A stretch of 10,388 nt of DNA from CAYGZM01 sp964354365 (GCA_964354365.1 CAYGZM010000132.1:1-10388), one strand, 5' to 3'; positions 1 to 8,084 are shown, counted from the first letter of the stretch. Notes: generated from the sequence alone by a model not told the origin. Numbers and translations: made by a program.

Positions 1-2438
1 GACAGCCAATAGAAGTTATCCGAGAGGACTTTCCCATCCTGGCTGTTCAATTCGAGCTTAACGAAATAGACATCCGTCAGGTCCTCTGGTCTCTCGATGG
101 TGAATACATCCTTGTAGCTGTTTGCCTCGACGTCGGTCTTTGCTTCTTTCTCAAAAAGCAATTTCATATCAAAGTCGTACAACCTCGCCCGCGCCAGCAA
201 ATTTGTCTGAGGTCTCAGATGATTGTTCACAATAGTTACCGTCGGCTCAAGCAGGCCCAATTGTATATGCAGAGGCTCGCAAGCCTTCTTGATGTAGTAG
301 TAGCTCACCATAGGTTTGAGATACCAGTCAAATATCTGCCACTGCACGCTCGGCCAGCAGGCGTTGATCTTCCACTGGGTAAAGCCGCTGGTAATGTCCC
401 ACATCCGATGGTTGACCGCCTCGAACATCGCCCGATGCTGATCGGCCGTAATCAGGTGGCCTTTCATACAGTAATCAGCCACGCTTTCCGGCCGCCCGTA
501 AATCCTTCGCAGCGCCTGGTCGTAGTCCTTGTAGTATGAATTGGCCCCATGGTGAGCCCACGTCTTATCCAGCGGAAACACGTCCGGCTTGCCCGCCCAA
601 GCACCGGCGGGCTTGCTCTCTTGCCCAAGGTCGGGAATAAACCGAGCCAGGCTCTCAATCGGAGGCAGCGACGCCGAGCCGCTCTCCATCATAAACATCC
701 ACTTGCGGTCGTTTCGCACAAAATCATAGTAGGCCTTGGGCTCCTTCCATGTATATGTCGCTCCTATATCGGTCATACCCGTCGGCAAATCCTTTTTGAA
801 CCACTCCGGGACATCTTTGCGGCCGTCCGGAAAATACGCCGACGGAATCCAGAGCCGTGTCCCGTCCAGGGCAATGATGTGCTTCCGCCACATCTCATAG
901 ACGACCTCACGCGTGTCCTGCTCGTTCATTGCCATATAGAGCCATATACAGGGGTGATTACGATACCGTTTGATGATATCGATAGTGCACTGCTCCAGCA
1001 GATCAAGGTCGTCCGGGTAATTCGTGCCCGGACGCAGCCAGTAGCAGCTATAGAAGCAGTTACCGAAGAGCAGACCGTACTTGTCGCAGGCCTCGAGGAA
1101 ACCGGCCGGCGGATTCGGTATATCCTCGAAATAGACCAGATTCAAATTCGCCTGCGTGAAATACCTGATTTCCGTCTCCATACGTTCGGCATCCCAGTCG
1201 AACATCACCTCCGGCTGAATGTAACCGCCCCGACAAAAAATCTTCTGCCCGTTGACATTCAGCCGCATCCCGTGAGCGCCGTCCAGTTTGTACAGTTCTT
1301 TGCCGACCTCCCGCACCCCGAATCTCACTACCTCCTCATCGGACACCCTCCCGTCGATGTAGAAACCAAGACGCAGATCATAGAGATTCTGCGGACCGTA
1401 GTTCACCGGCCACCACAGACGCGGCTCGGAAAGCGCCGGATGAGGATCAAAACTGACCGTCTTCGTCTGGCCCGGCGCCACCTCCACCGACTCCTCGAAT
1501 GAAAGCCCGGTCCCGGCGATAGCGCCCCTCAGTATCCCTTTCTGCATCGCTGATGTCCCGTTGACCAGCTCTGCTGAAATCTTCAGCTCCGCCTTGTCCG
1601 TCTTCGGCAGCGGCAGGTCCGTTACAACAAAAGGATTGCGAATATCCACCGCCCCGGCAAATTCAATGTACACATCCTGCCATATCCCCATATTGCGGTC
1701 CGGCACCGTCGGCATGCAGTCGTAACCCACAGTCATAATCTCCGTAACATCTCTCATAATCTCTTTGAAGTATCCCCTCGGCTGCCCAAAGACCTCTGTC
1801 TGCGTGTCCGGATCGCCGGGATGGTCAACCGGATAAATCTTCACCGCCAGCACATTCTTTCCAGTCTTCGCGTATGCCGTAATATCGTATGCAAAACGCC
1901 GAAACATCCCCGACATTTGCTGGCGATCTGCAATCTGCCTGCCGTTGACCCACACGTCCGCGCGGTAGTTGATGGCGTCAAAGTGCAGCCACGTGCGAAT
2001 CCGCTCGGAAATATCCGGCAGCTCAAACTCCGTTCGGTACCACCACGGCTGTCGCCAGGGATTCTCCTTGCCCGGCAAATGGCTGTATTTGGCAAGGTCG
2101 TGCCGGGCGTTGAATTCGTCGGAAGAATCCGGTATGCGCAGACTGTTCAGTCCGACGCGGAAATCCGGGTACACGCCGTTCTTAATCAACGCATTCAGCA
2201 CCGTCGAAGGAACGGTCGTTGCATGCCAACCCGTGCAGTCGAATCCGTCCCTTGAGACGGCCTCGCCGCCTTCGCCAACGACTTGTGCACATCTCAGCAG
2301 CCATCCCTGTCTAAGGTCTATCCTCTGCTGCGACGGTTCTCCCGCAGAGAAATCCCTTGTCTTTTCTCTTGCTGCAAGCGTCGGACTCATCCGGAGCGTA
2401 ACGGTCAACAACAAGCTGCAGATTATTCTATCCTGCAT
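1..2438 (-). CDS. GH2 family secreted exo-beta-glycosidase (exo-beta-glucosaminidase / beta-mannosidase-like), 3' end outside the window
   Basis: The minus-strand frame is open from the ATG at 2438 to the window edge, giving 812 codons with no stop. The start is supported by GGAG eight bases upstream and by a signal peptide (hydrophobic residues about 5-22, cut near TLAA/REK). Residues about 130-205 form the GH2 N-terminal jelly roll (PWWYRTEFELP, LHFDAINYRADVWVNGR), followed by an immunoglobulin-like domain and a TIM barrel from about residue 370. E506 in AMNEQD fits the acid/base and E585 in MMESGSASLPP fits the nucleophile. Later motifs WKINACWPSVQWQ and KKACEPLH, and SDNFYWL at the edge, resemble the chitosanase-type exo-beta-D-glucosaminidase and endo-beta-mannosidase branch of GH2. 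A C-terminal beta domain should continue outside. It probably removes terminal beta-linked hexose or hexosamine residues outside the cytoplasm. GH2 membership is very sure; the substrate is not. Confidence 0.93.
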   Translation of the reverse strand, partial: MQDRIICSLLLTVTLRMSPTLAAREKTRDFSAGEPSQQRIDLRQGWLLRCAQVVGEGGEAVSRDGFDCTGWHATTVPSTVLNALIKNGVYPDFRVGLNSLRIPDSSDEFNARHDLAKYSHLPGKENPWRQPWWYRTEFELPDISERIRTWLHFDAINYRADVWVNGRQIADRQQMSGMFRRFAYDITAYAKTGKNVLAVKIYPVDHPGDPDTQTEVFGQPRGYFKEIMRDVTEIMTVGYDCMPTVPDRNMGIWQDVYIEFAGAVDIRNPFVVTDLPLPKTDKAELKISAELVNGTSAMQKGILRGAIAGTGLSFEESVEVAPGQTKTVSFDPHPALSEPRLWWPVNYGPQNLYDLRLGFYIDGRVSDEEVVRFGVREVGKELYKLDGAHGMRLNVNGQKIFCRGGYIQPEVMFDWDAERMETEIRYFTQANLNLVYFEDIPNPPAGFLEACDKYGLLFGNCFYSCYWLRPGTNYPDDLDLLEQCTIDIIKRYRNHPCIWLYMAMNEQDTREVVYEMWRKHIIALDGTRLWIPSAYFPDGRKDVPEWFKKDLPTGMTDIGATYTWKEPKAYYDFVRNDRKWMFMMESGSASLPPIESLARFIPDLGQESKPAGAWAGKPDVFPLDKTWAHHGANSYYKDYDQALRRIYGRPESVADYCMKGHLITADQHRAMFEAVNHRMWDITSGFTQWKINACWPSVQWQIFDWYLKPMVSYYYIKKACEPLHIQLGLLEPTVTIVNNHLRPQTNLLARARLYDFDMKLLFEKEAKTDVEANSYKDVFTIERPEDLTDVYFVKLELNSQDGKVLSDNFYWL

Positions 2439-2812
2439 CGATGTATCTCCAATTTAGTGATTACCCAACGACAGCATTGACGCCGTGAATCCAGACTCCT
2501 GCTCGCCGCCACGCCCGGACAATACACGCCCGGCCCGGCAGGCGAGAATCCAATTCGCACAGCCGCCCAACGCCAAACATGATAAGCTGCATACGTTGTC
2601 ATATCACGCGGATTCTGCCGGACTATTCGGGGTAGTCGCTTGAGCTTGATGTTACTCGCCTAGCCGCCCCGGACAGAGAATGAAACACTTGCCCCTTATG
2701 GCCGTTTGCCATATATTGGAGGCCGTCTTGACCGTAACTCTATTTGGAGCAGTGAAATGCTGTTTGTGGCCCGCCTCTGGCGGGCTCGCAGTCATATTTA
2801 AGGAGTTGACCT
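2439..2812. other. Divergent intergenic spacer between the GH2 gene and the AKR-glycosidase-ThuA genes
   Basis: This 374-bp stretch separates divergent genes, so promoters for both should lie here, but I see no box pair that I would defend. TTGACC at 2728-2733 followed 19 bases later by TGAAAT is a weak candidate for the plus-strand genes. The only clear structure is the GC hairpin at 2769-2785. AAGGAG at 2800-2805 is the ribosome binding site of the next gene. No coding sequence is supported. Confidence 0.6.
2769..2785. repeat. GC-rich mini-palindrome (GCCCGCC-tct-GGCGGGC)
   Basis: A perfect 7-bp stem with a 3-base loop sits 15 bases before the ribosome binding site of the aldo/keto reductase gene. 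The same two arms recur at 8459-8476 with one bulged base, so this is a dispersed element and not only a local leader structure. It has no U-tract and is not a canonical terminator. It could fold in the 5' leader of the downstream mRNA. Confidence 0.75.
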
Positions 2813-3727
2813 ATGCCTACAAAACAAATCACTCGGCGTCAATTCATCCGGAGCACCGCTGCCCTGGCCAGCGGCGTACTGCTGTCTTCCTGCGCCTTGC
2901 AGAAATCCGCCAAGAGTTCTAAGCCCACGGCCGTCGACCAGGTCACGCTGGGCAGGACAGGATTGAAGCTCAGCAGGCTCGGCATCGGCGCCGGCAGCAA
3001 GGGCGGCAGTATTCAGCGAGGCCTCGGATCTGATAGCTTCAACCGCCTGATACGATACGCCTACGACCAGGGTATTACCTATATCGACACGGCCGATAAC
3101 TACAAGACGCACACAATGGTCCGCGACGCCATAAAGTCTCTGCCGCGGGAAAAGCTCTTCATCCAGTCGAAGATGCCCGGCGTCCCCGAGAACCCCCTTG
3201 AAGTCCTCGACCGCTACCGCAGCGAGCTCGGCGTTGACTATATCGACAGCCTGCTCGTTCACTGTGCTGTCAGAAGCGACTGGGACGAAGAACACAAACG
3301 GCTGCTCGATGCCCTCGAAGAGGCAAAGGCCAAAAAGATTATTCGCGCGCACGGTGTCTCCTGTCACAGTCTGCCCGCCCTCGCCAAGGCCGCACAGCTT
3401 AATTGGGTCGATGTCAACCTCGTGCGGGTCAATCCGCAGGGCGCCTACGTCGATACGCCCGCCGAGAGCTGGGACGCCCAAAGCGATGCATCGAATGTCC
3501 CTGCCGTGCTCGAACAGCTCGGCATAATGCGCAAGAAAGGCCACGGCATAATCGGAATGAAGCTGATAGGAGACGGCGATTTCACAAATCCCCAGGACCG
3601 TGAAAAATCCATACGTTTCGCGATGCGCCCCGGCCTGCTTGACGCGGCGGTCATCGGGTTCAAGAGCACCGATGAGATCGATGAGGCGATCCGCCGCATT
3701 AACCTCGCCCTGATAGAGACTGCCTGA
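2813..3727 (+). CDS. Tat-exported lipoprotein of the aldo/keto reductase family
   Basis: 304 residues; the start is fixed by AAGGAG seven bases upstream. The N-terminus has a twin-arginine signal (TRRQFIRS, residues 7-14), a hydrophobic stretch and a lipobox LSSC with Cys27 as the likely lipidated residue. The mature part is an NAD(P)H-dependent aldo/keto reductase barrel: VTLGRTGLKLSRLGIG at 44-59 is the usual beta-hairpin start. The catalytic tetrad can be placed as D92 and Y97 in DTADNY, K120 in IQSKMPG and H150 in LLVHCAV. AVIGFKSTDEIDEAI at 279-293 fits the C-terminal cofactor-binding helix region. Tat export would let the enzyme cross the membrane folded with its cofactor. It lies 43 bp before the glycosidase-like gene, so cotranscription is likely. 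Probable role is redox conversion of a sugar or keto-sugar; the substrate is unknown. Confidence 0.93.
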   Translation: MPTKQITRRQFIRSTAALASGVLLSSCALQKSAKSSKPTAVDQVTLGRTGLKLSRLGIGAGSKGGSIQRGLGSDSFNRLIRYAYDQGITYIDTADNYKTHTMVRDAIKSLPREKLFIQSKMPGVPENPLEVLDRYRSELGVDYIDSLLVHCAVRSDWDEEHKRLLDALEEAKAKKIIRAHGVSCHSLPALAKAAQLNWVDVNLVRVNPQGAYVDTPAESWDAQSDASNVPAVLEQLGIMRKKGHGIIGMKLIGDGDFTNPQDREKSIRFAMRPGLLDAAVIGFKSTDEIDEAIRRINLALIETA

Positions 3728-3770
3728 CGGCGCAATCGCGATCGTGATGACTTCAAGAAAGGTCCTGGAT

Positions 3771-6491
3771 ATGCGTATAAGATGGTTTTTCGCCGCAGTC
3801 ATCGTACTCTCGGTGACGCTCTGTCCGAGCGTTGCTTCGACAAACAACGCCGCCTCCTCGCCGCTCCGCGCCGGGCCGACAATACTGCACGCCCAAATCT
3901 ATCCCATCAAAGGCCCGACCGAGGGCCTCGAACCGCAAAGACTCGATTTCCGCTACGCCCCAAAGCGCTGGCAGGCCTGCATCGGCCTGCCGGACGACCC
4001 GCACAAGAGTATGGTCGGCTCGGACGGGGGCCTCTATTACGATTATGGTGCCGGCCCGTTCTATGGCTTCGATACACGCATACTCGCTCAGCTCGAAACG
4101 CAGGGACCGGCATCCGACGCTGCCCAGTCGCTCCATAACCCCCGTATCCCCATAGTCATCACCAAGCAGAACTTCGGCAGCCTCACACTCCACCAGCAGG
4201 TCTGGGCCGGTGCGCCACACGCTGACACCGTTTCTCAATGGGCGCAGCACCGAGTCGATTATCTCTGGCTTAGAATGGTCAACAACAGCACTCAGCCCCA
4301 AACCGGACGAATCACACTGCAGATCGATTCCAAAGAACCCCTCGCGTGGCACGGGCTTCCAGCCTATGAAACCGACAATGCAAACACCCGCCTTGTCCAA
4401 AGGGCTGATCCCAACCGGACCTTCTGCACCCTCTCCCCGGCCTGCTCATCGTATGAACCCCCAACCCTCGCCCGCGGCAGCGGGCAAGTTCAGGCCGAGC
4501 CGCCTGCCGCAGGCATCCAGGCCAAGACGCCGCCGGCGGTCAACCGTAGCTGGGCCGACCCGAACGTCGCCTGCGACCCACGTTTCCGCGACATATTCGT
4601 CGGCTACCGCCGACCGATGGTCTTCACATATCCGGCCAAACCCAAACACAAGTACCGAGTTGCCTTCGGCCTGATTGAAGGCTGGCACTCCAAACCTGGC
4701 GTTCGCCCGCTCGAAATCCGCATCGAGGGCAAGACCGTCCGCTCCATCGACCTGATAGCCGAATTCGGCCGCAATACGCCCGCAGTCTTCATCTTCGACG
4801 CCGAGGATCAGGACGGCGACGGCCTGCTTGAAATGGCTGTCTATTCGCCCGAGGGTGCCGAGGATAACAACACAATCCTCAACCTCCTCTGGGTATTCGA
4901 TGCTGAAAACGCCCCCACCGACAAGCAGCTCATCGCCGGCGTGCCCGACGACCGCGCCTTGGCCGTGACCTGTCCGGCAAAGGCAGCCGGCCCAGTCAAG
5001 CTCCTCTTCGAACAGAAGCGCCTCGCCCCCGGCGAAGACTACCGGGCCTTGCTGACCTTCCACCGCGGCGAGCTTGCCTCGCTACGCACCACTGAAGACC
5101 ACGCCCAATACGAGCTCGACCGCGCCGTCAAATACTGGCAAAACGTCGATTTGCCGTATGGCCGCATCATCGTCCCCGACCCCGCAGTCCAGGCCCTGCT
5201 CGACTCCTGTATTCGCAACATCTACCAGGCCCGCGAGTTCCGCAACGGCCAGCCCGCATTCCAGGTCGGCCCCACCTGTTACCGGGGCACCTGGGCCGCC
5301 GATGGACCGTTCATCCTCGAATCCATAACCTACCTCGGCCGCGCCGGCGAGACCCGCGCAGGCCTCGAACTCCAGGTCGATAAGGACGAAGGACCGCAAG
5401 GCGTCCAGTTCTCCAAGAAGTCCGGCCTGAGGCTCTGGATGATCTGGCGGCACGCGCAGCTTACCGGCGACTGGGACTGGCTCGAAAAGACCTGGCCCAA
5501 AGTCGAGCAAAACGTCAACCAAATCCTCGAATACCGCCAAATGACCCACAGCGACCCAAATGCCGCCAACTTCGGGCTTATGCCCCCAGGCTTCGGCGAC
5601 GGCGGCCTCGGCGGCGTCCACCGTGAATATACCAACGTCTATTGGACCCTCGCCGGCCTCAAAGCAGCCATCGAAATGGCCCAGAAGCTCGCAAAGCCCT
5701 CCCTCTCAGGATGGCAGGACGAATACAATGACTACTGGCGGACCTTCGACAAAGCCAGAAATCGCGACAAGCTCGCGGACGCCGCCGGCAATGTCTATGT
5801 CCCCGTGACTATGAAGGGCGAGGAGGCCCAACCCCCTCAGCGCGGCGCCTGGGCGTTTCTCCAGTCGGTCTTCCCGGGCCGAGTCTTTGACCCCGACGAC
5901 AAGCTGATGCTCGGAACTATGGCGATGCTCGACGCCAACCAGCGCGAAGGCCTCATATTCGGCACCGGCTGGATCGCCGACGGTATCTGGAACTACGCAG
6001 CTTCATTCTACGCCCACGCCCACCTCTATCTCGGGCACTCCCAAAAGGCCGCCGCTACTTTGTACGCATTCGCCAACCACGCCTGCCCCCTCCTCTGCTG
6101 GCGCGAGGAGCAGAATCCAAAAGGGCAAAACGAAAACTACGTCGGCGACATGCCGCATAACTGGGCCTCCGCAGAGTTCATCCGGCTCGTCCGCCACCTG
6201 CTCATCCTCGAACGCGGCGACGAGCTGCACCTCCTTGAAGCCCTGCCCAACGCCTGGGCCGGACCCGACCACAAAATCAAAATGCTCGACATCCCAACCT
6301 CGTTCGGCCCGGTCAGCTTGTCCGTCGATATAGCCCGCAGCGGAAAACTCGCCGTCATACGAGTCACCCCTCCTCGCCGCGACCCGCCAAAGATAATCGC
6401 CGTCCATCTCGAAAACTTCCAAAGACCGGTCAAACAGACCAAGACCGAGCTAAAAGACGGCCACTTCGTCATCAACGCAAGCTTCGAATAG
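3771..6491 (+). CDS. Secreted glycosidase-like protein with probable malectin-like insert and (alpha/alpha)6 six-hairpin barrel
   Basis: I choose ATG 3771 (906 aa) because it has AAAGG eight bases upstream and starts the signal peptide MRIRWFFAAVIVLSVTL; GTG 3744 or ATG 3747 would add 8-9 residues but has no ribosome site. Residues about 35-200 look like an N-terminal beta domain. Residues 216-261 are a Pro/Ala/Gly-rich linker with two DNA palindromes. Residues about 265-390 resemble a malectin-like carbohydrate-binding domain (YRVAFGLIEGW, RPLEIRIEGKTVRSIDLI) and contain DQDGDG (D346, D348, D350), a calcium-loop pattern. Residues about 470-815 are helical repeats typical of six-hairpin glycosidases: CYRGTWAADGPFILES (503-518), FGLMPPGFGDGGLGG, REEQNPKGQNENYVGDMPHNW. 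ELHLLEALPNAW (818-829) precedes a C-terminal beta domain, as in GH95/GH78-like enzymes. The exact GH family is not recognised. Acidic candidates for catalysis are D511, D610, E789 and E790. Confidence 0.85.
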   Translation: MRIRWFFAAVIVLSVTLCPSVASTNNAASSPLRAGPTILHAQIYPIKGPTEGLEPQRLDFRYAPKRWQACIGLPDDPHKSMVGSDGGLYYDYGAGPFYGFDTRILAQLETQGPASDAAQSLHNPRIPIVITKQNFGSLTLHQQVWAGAPHADTVSQWAQHRVDYLWLRMVNNSTQPQTGRITLQIDSKEPLAWHGLPAYETDNANTRLVQRADPNRTFCTLSPACSSYEPPTLARGSGQVQAEPPAAGIQAKTPPAVNRSWADPNVACDPRFRDIFVGYRRPMVFTYPAKPKHKYRVAFGLIEGWHSKPGVRPLEIRIEGKTVRSIDLIAEFGRNTPAVFIFDAEDQDGDGLLEMAVYSPEGAEDNNTILNLLWVFDAENAPTDKQLIAGVPDDRALAVTCPAKAAGPVKLLFEQKRLAPGEDYRALLTFHRGELASLRTTEDHAQYELDRAVKYWQNVDLPYGRIIVPDPAVQALLDSCIRNIYQAREFRNGQPAFQVGPTCYRGTWAADGPFILESITYLGRAGETRAGLELQVDKDEGPQGVQFSKKSGLRLWMIWRHAQLTGDWDWLEKTWPKVEQNVNQILEYRQMTHSDPNAANFGLMPPGFGDGGLGGVHREYTNVYWTLAGLKAAIEMAQKLAKPSLSGWQDEYNDYWRTFDKARNRDKLADAAGNVYVPVTMKGEEAQPPQRGAWAFLQSVFPGRVFDPDDKLMLGTMAMLDANQREGLIFGTGWIADGIWNYAASFYAHAHLYLGHSQKAAATLYAFANHACPLLCWREEQNPKGQNENYVGDMPHNWASAEFIRLVRHLLILERGDELHLLEALPNAWAGPDHKIKMLDIPTSFGPVSLSVDIARSGKLAVIRVTPPRRDPPKIIAVHLENFQRPVKQTKTELKDGHFVINASFE
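4404..4565 (+). repeat. Putative in-frame inserted segment with two mini-palindromes, bracketed by ADPN codons
   Basis: Inside the glycosidase gene, residues 212-215 and 262-265 are both ADPN, exactly 150 bp apart (codons at 4404 and 4554). The DNA around the two copies is similar but differs at wobble positions. Between them lie GCCCGC-ggca-GCGGGC at 4470-4485 and GCCTG-ccg-CAGGC at 4502-4514, which look like the GC-rich palindromes found between genes here. Removing one 150-bp unit keeps the frame and gives a shorter join, LVQRADPNVACDP. This fits an old in-frame palindromic element insertion, but a natural linker is possible. Confidence 0.4.
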
Positions 6492-6520
6492 TGCTCGAGC
6501 CCCGCGTCTTGATGACGAAG
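6464..6520 (+). repeat. 12-bp perfect inverted repeat spanning the glycosidase stop codon
   Basis: CTTCGTCATCAA at 6464-6475 is the exact reverse complement of TTGATGACGAAG at 6509-6520, with a 33-base loop that contains the TAG stop (6489-6491). There is no following U-tract, so it is not a standard intrinsic terminator. A second, weaker pair follows: CCGGAT at 6530-6535 with ATCCGG at 6549-6554. The structures may limit read-through into the ThuA-type gene or protect the mRNA 3' end. Confidence 0.55.
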
Positions 6521-6663
6521 ATTGATACGCCGGATTGCTGTGGACAATATCCGGAGCAGTATGGATAATAGTAGAGGTATTTCACCAGGACTCAATGGCT
6601 GGAGTTCTGGCGAGATGAGACACATGACCAAAGGAAGCACGTTTTTGGAGGCTTGAAGTAACG

Positions 6664-7608
6664 ATGAGAACGAAATCAGACCCAACCGAAAGGCGATACG
6701 ACACTGAGGCTGCGAGCCATGCTATGAATCGTCGCGATATGCTCCGGACAGCCGGTGTTGCAGCACTGGCCGCCTCGGCGTTCCCGCTGCACTGGGTTTC
6801 TGCCGCCGAGAAGAAAAAACAGAAACTCCTCTACTTCTCGCGCTCGGCCGGCTTCGAGCACGACGCCGTCAAAATCAAGGACGGCAAGCCCAGCATCTCC
6901 GATAGAATCCTCATGGAGTTAGGCCGGCGCCACGGTTTCGACGTCGTTTGCACCAAGGACGGTCGCGTCTTCGACGGCGACCTCGACCAGTACGACGCCA
7001 TCGCATTCTACACCAGCGGCGACCTCACAAAGCCGGACGAGGCGCAGACGCCGCCTATGTCCCCTGAGGGCAAAGAGAAGCTCCTGCGCACCATTGCCGC
7101 AGGCAAAGGCTTCGTCGGCTTCCACGCCGCCACCGATTCCTTCCACTCCAAGGGCCCCCAAAACGAGAACCAGACCGAACTTGACCCCTACATCGCCATG
7201 ATCGGCGGCGAATTCATCGTACACGGGGACCAGCAGGAAGCCCTCATACGTGCCGCCTCGCCCAAGTTCCCCGGCGTAAAGCAGTTCGGCGAAGCACAGA
7301 AGCTCACCGAGGAGTGGTACGCCCTCAAGAACTTCGCAAAGGACCTGCACGTCATACTCATCGAGGACAACGAAGGAATGAAGGGCGACTGCTACCAGCG
7401 CCCGCCGTTCCCCGCCACCTGGGCTCGCATGCACGGCAAGGGTAGGGTCTTCTATACCTCGTTCGGCCACCGCGACGATATCTGGACCAGCCCGCTCGTC
7501 CAGGGGATCATCGCCGGCGGCTTGGCATGGGCAATGGGCAACGTGAAAGTCGATGTTGCTCCCAATATCGACCAGGCCACGCCCAAGGCCCGACAGTTGA
7601 AATACTGA
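6664..7608 (+). CDS. Tat-exported ThuA-like domain protein
   Basis: 314 residues from ATG 6664, which has GGAGG 12 bases upstream. ATG 6724 (residue 21) is an alternative that starts directly at the Tat signal MNRRDMLRTAGVAALA, a common arrangement, but its upstream site is weak. The twin arginines are R23-R24 and cleavage is likely after VSA (residue 47). The mature protein is a ThuA-like (PF06283) class I glutamine-amidotransferase-like fold: KLLYFSRSAGFEHD at the first strand, DAIAFYTSGD, GFVGFHAATDSFH (149-161), GGEFIVHGDQQ (181-191) and GRVFYTSFGHRDD (260-272). The family was named from trehalose utilisation; its biochemical reaction is poorly defined, and exported copies are very common beside glycosidases in planctomycetes. 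It lies 172 bp after the glycosidase-like gene, so it may have its own promoter. Role: presumed carbohydrate metabolism. Confidence 0.93.
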   Translation: MRTKSDPTERRYDTEAASHAMNRRDMLRTAGVAALAASAFPLHWVSAAEKKKQKLLYFSRSAGFEHDAVKIKDGKPSISDRILMELGRRHGFDVVCTKDGRVFDGDLDQYDAIAFYTSGDLTKPDEAQTPPMSPEGKEKLLRTIAAGKGFVGFHAATDSFHSKGPQNENQTELDPYIAMIGGEFIVHGDQQEALIRAASPKFPGVKQFGEAQKLTEEWYALKNFAKDLHVILIEDNEGMKGDCYQRPPFPATWARMHGKGRVFYTSFGHRDDIWTSPLVQGIIAGGLAWAMGNVKVDVAPNIDQATPKARQLKY

Positions 7609-7614
7609 TCGCTA

Positions 7615-7942
7615 TGGACGACACCACCGGCGCAGAGGTAGTTCGCGCCTCCACCAGCGCCGCAAACGGCCGACTGCTCATACGCCCTGCCCGGCGGCTG
7701 TATTGCATCGGCAAACGATCTGCTGTGTTGTCCGCTCATGCGGTGCCCGCGGCAAGGAATATCCCGCCTTGGCTCTTGATCATGGGGCGCATAAGTCCCG
7801 TCGAGAGATTCTCCATGAAGAAATTCGGCCGCAGAATCGTATATCCCGCCCCCGAGTCCATAAGGGCCCTCTCAATGACACGCAGCGGCGCCTGCTCGTT
7901 CTTGCCCACACCAAATGCGGAGTTGAACACAATCGGCGGGAG
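7615..7942 (-). pseudogene. Decayed fragment of an NmrA-like NAD(P)-binding (atypical SDR) protein
   Basis: Codons 7942-7739 (minus) encode PPIVFNSAFGVG, then VIERALMDSGAGYTILRPNFFMEN and GGIFLAAGTA. These match the middle of NmrA-like or atypical short-chain dehydrogenases: the SS/NSxFG strand, the E..L..SG..YTILRP.FFMEN motif and the G.I..A.GTA stretch. The N-terminal nucleotide-binding GxxGxxG half is missing: a stop lies just upstream in frame and nothing family-like is seen beyond it. TGA at 7738-7736 ends the frame where the family would continue with its iDvrDia region. In another frame further on, GRAYEQ and GGANYL.AGGVVHSDQ could be a frameshifted remnant of the family's GkAYeltGpeALnY..va region, but that part is weak. 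The fragment converges on the ThuA-type gene. Confidence 0.65.
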
Positions 7943-8084
7943 TCGGTGATTTTATCGCATATACTCCCTTCAAGTGTTACCCGGAATTGAACCAGGCCGA
8001 ATTTCTGTCTTCGCACTTCTGATCGCATGTAGGATGGGTAAGGGTAGCGAAGGTTTCGGTGGCGGGCGTTTGTCTGCTCTGCGG

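Noticed and set aside
549..1502. Long plus-strand frame of 317 codons
   Set aside because: It is antisense to the GH2 gene, whose frame gives clear domain and catalytic motifs; the plus reading is Arg/Pro/Leu-rich with no recognisable family.
2728..2758. TTGACC ... TGAAAT as promoter of the reductase operon
   Set aside because: Spacer of 19 bases and a poor -10; not better than chance in an unconstrained 374-bp spacer.
2680..2922. Plus-strand 80-codon frame with a hydrophobic N-terminus (MKHLPLMAVCHILEAVL)
   Set aside because: Its second half overlaps the reductase out of frame, it has no ribosome site, and it reads straight through the GC hairpin.
2798..3847. Minus-strand frame of 349 codons opposite the aldo/keto reductase
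   Set aside because: Shadow of a high-GC gene; the plus strand has Tat signal, tetrad residues and ribosome site, the minus reading has none.
6624..6656. Ten-codon frame MTKGSTFLEA just before the ThuA gene, as a possible leader peptide
   Set aside because: Too short to judge, no clear ribosome site and no attenuator structure tied to it.
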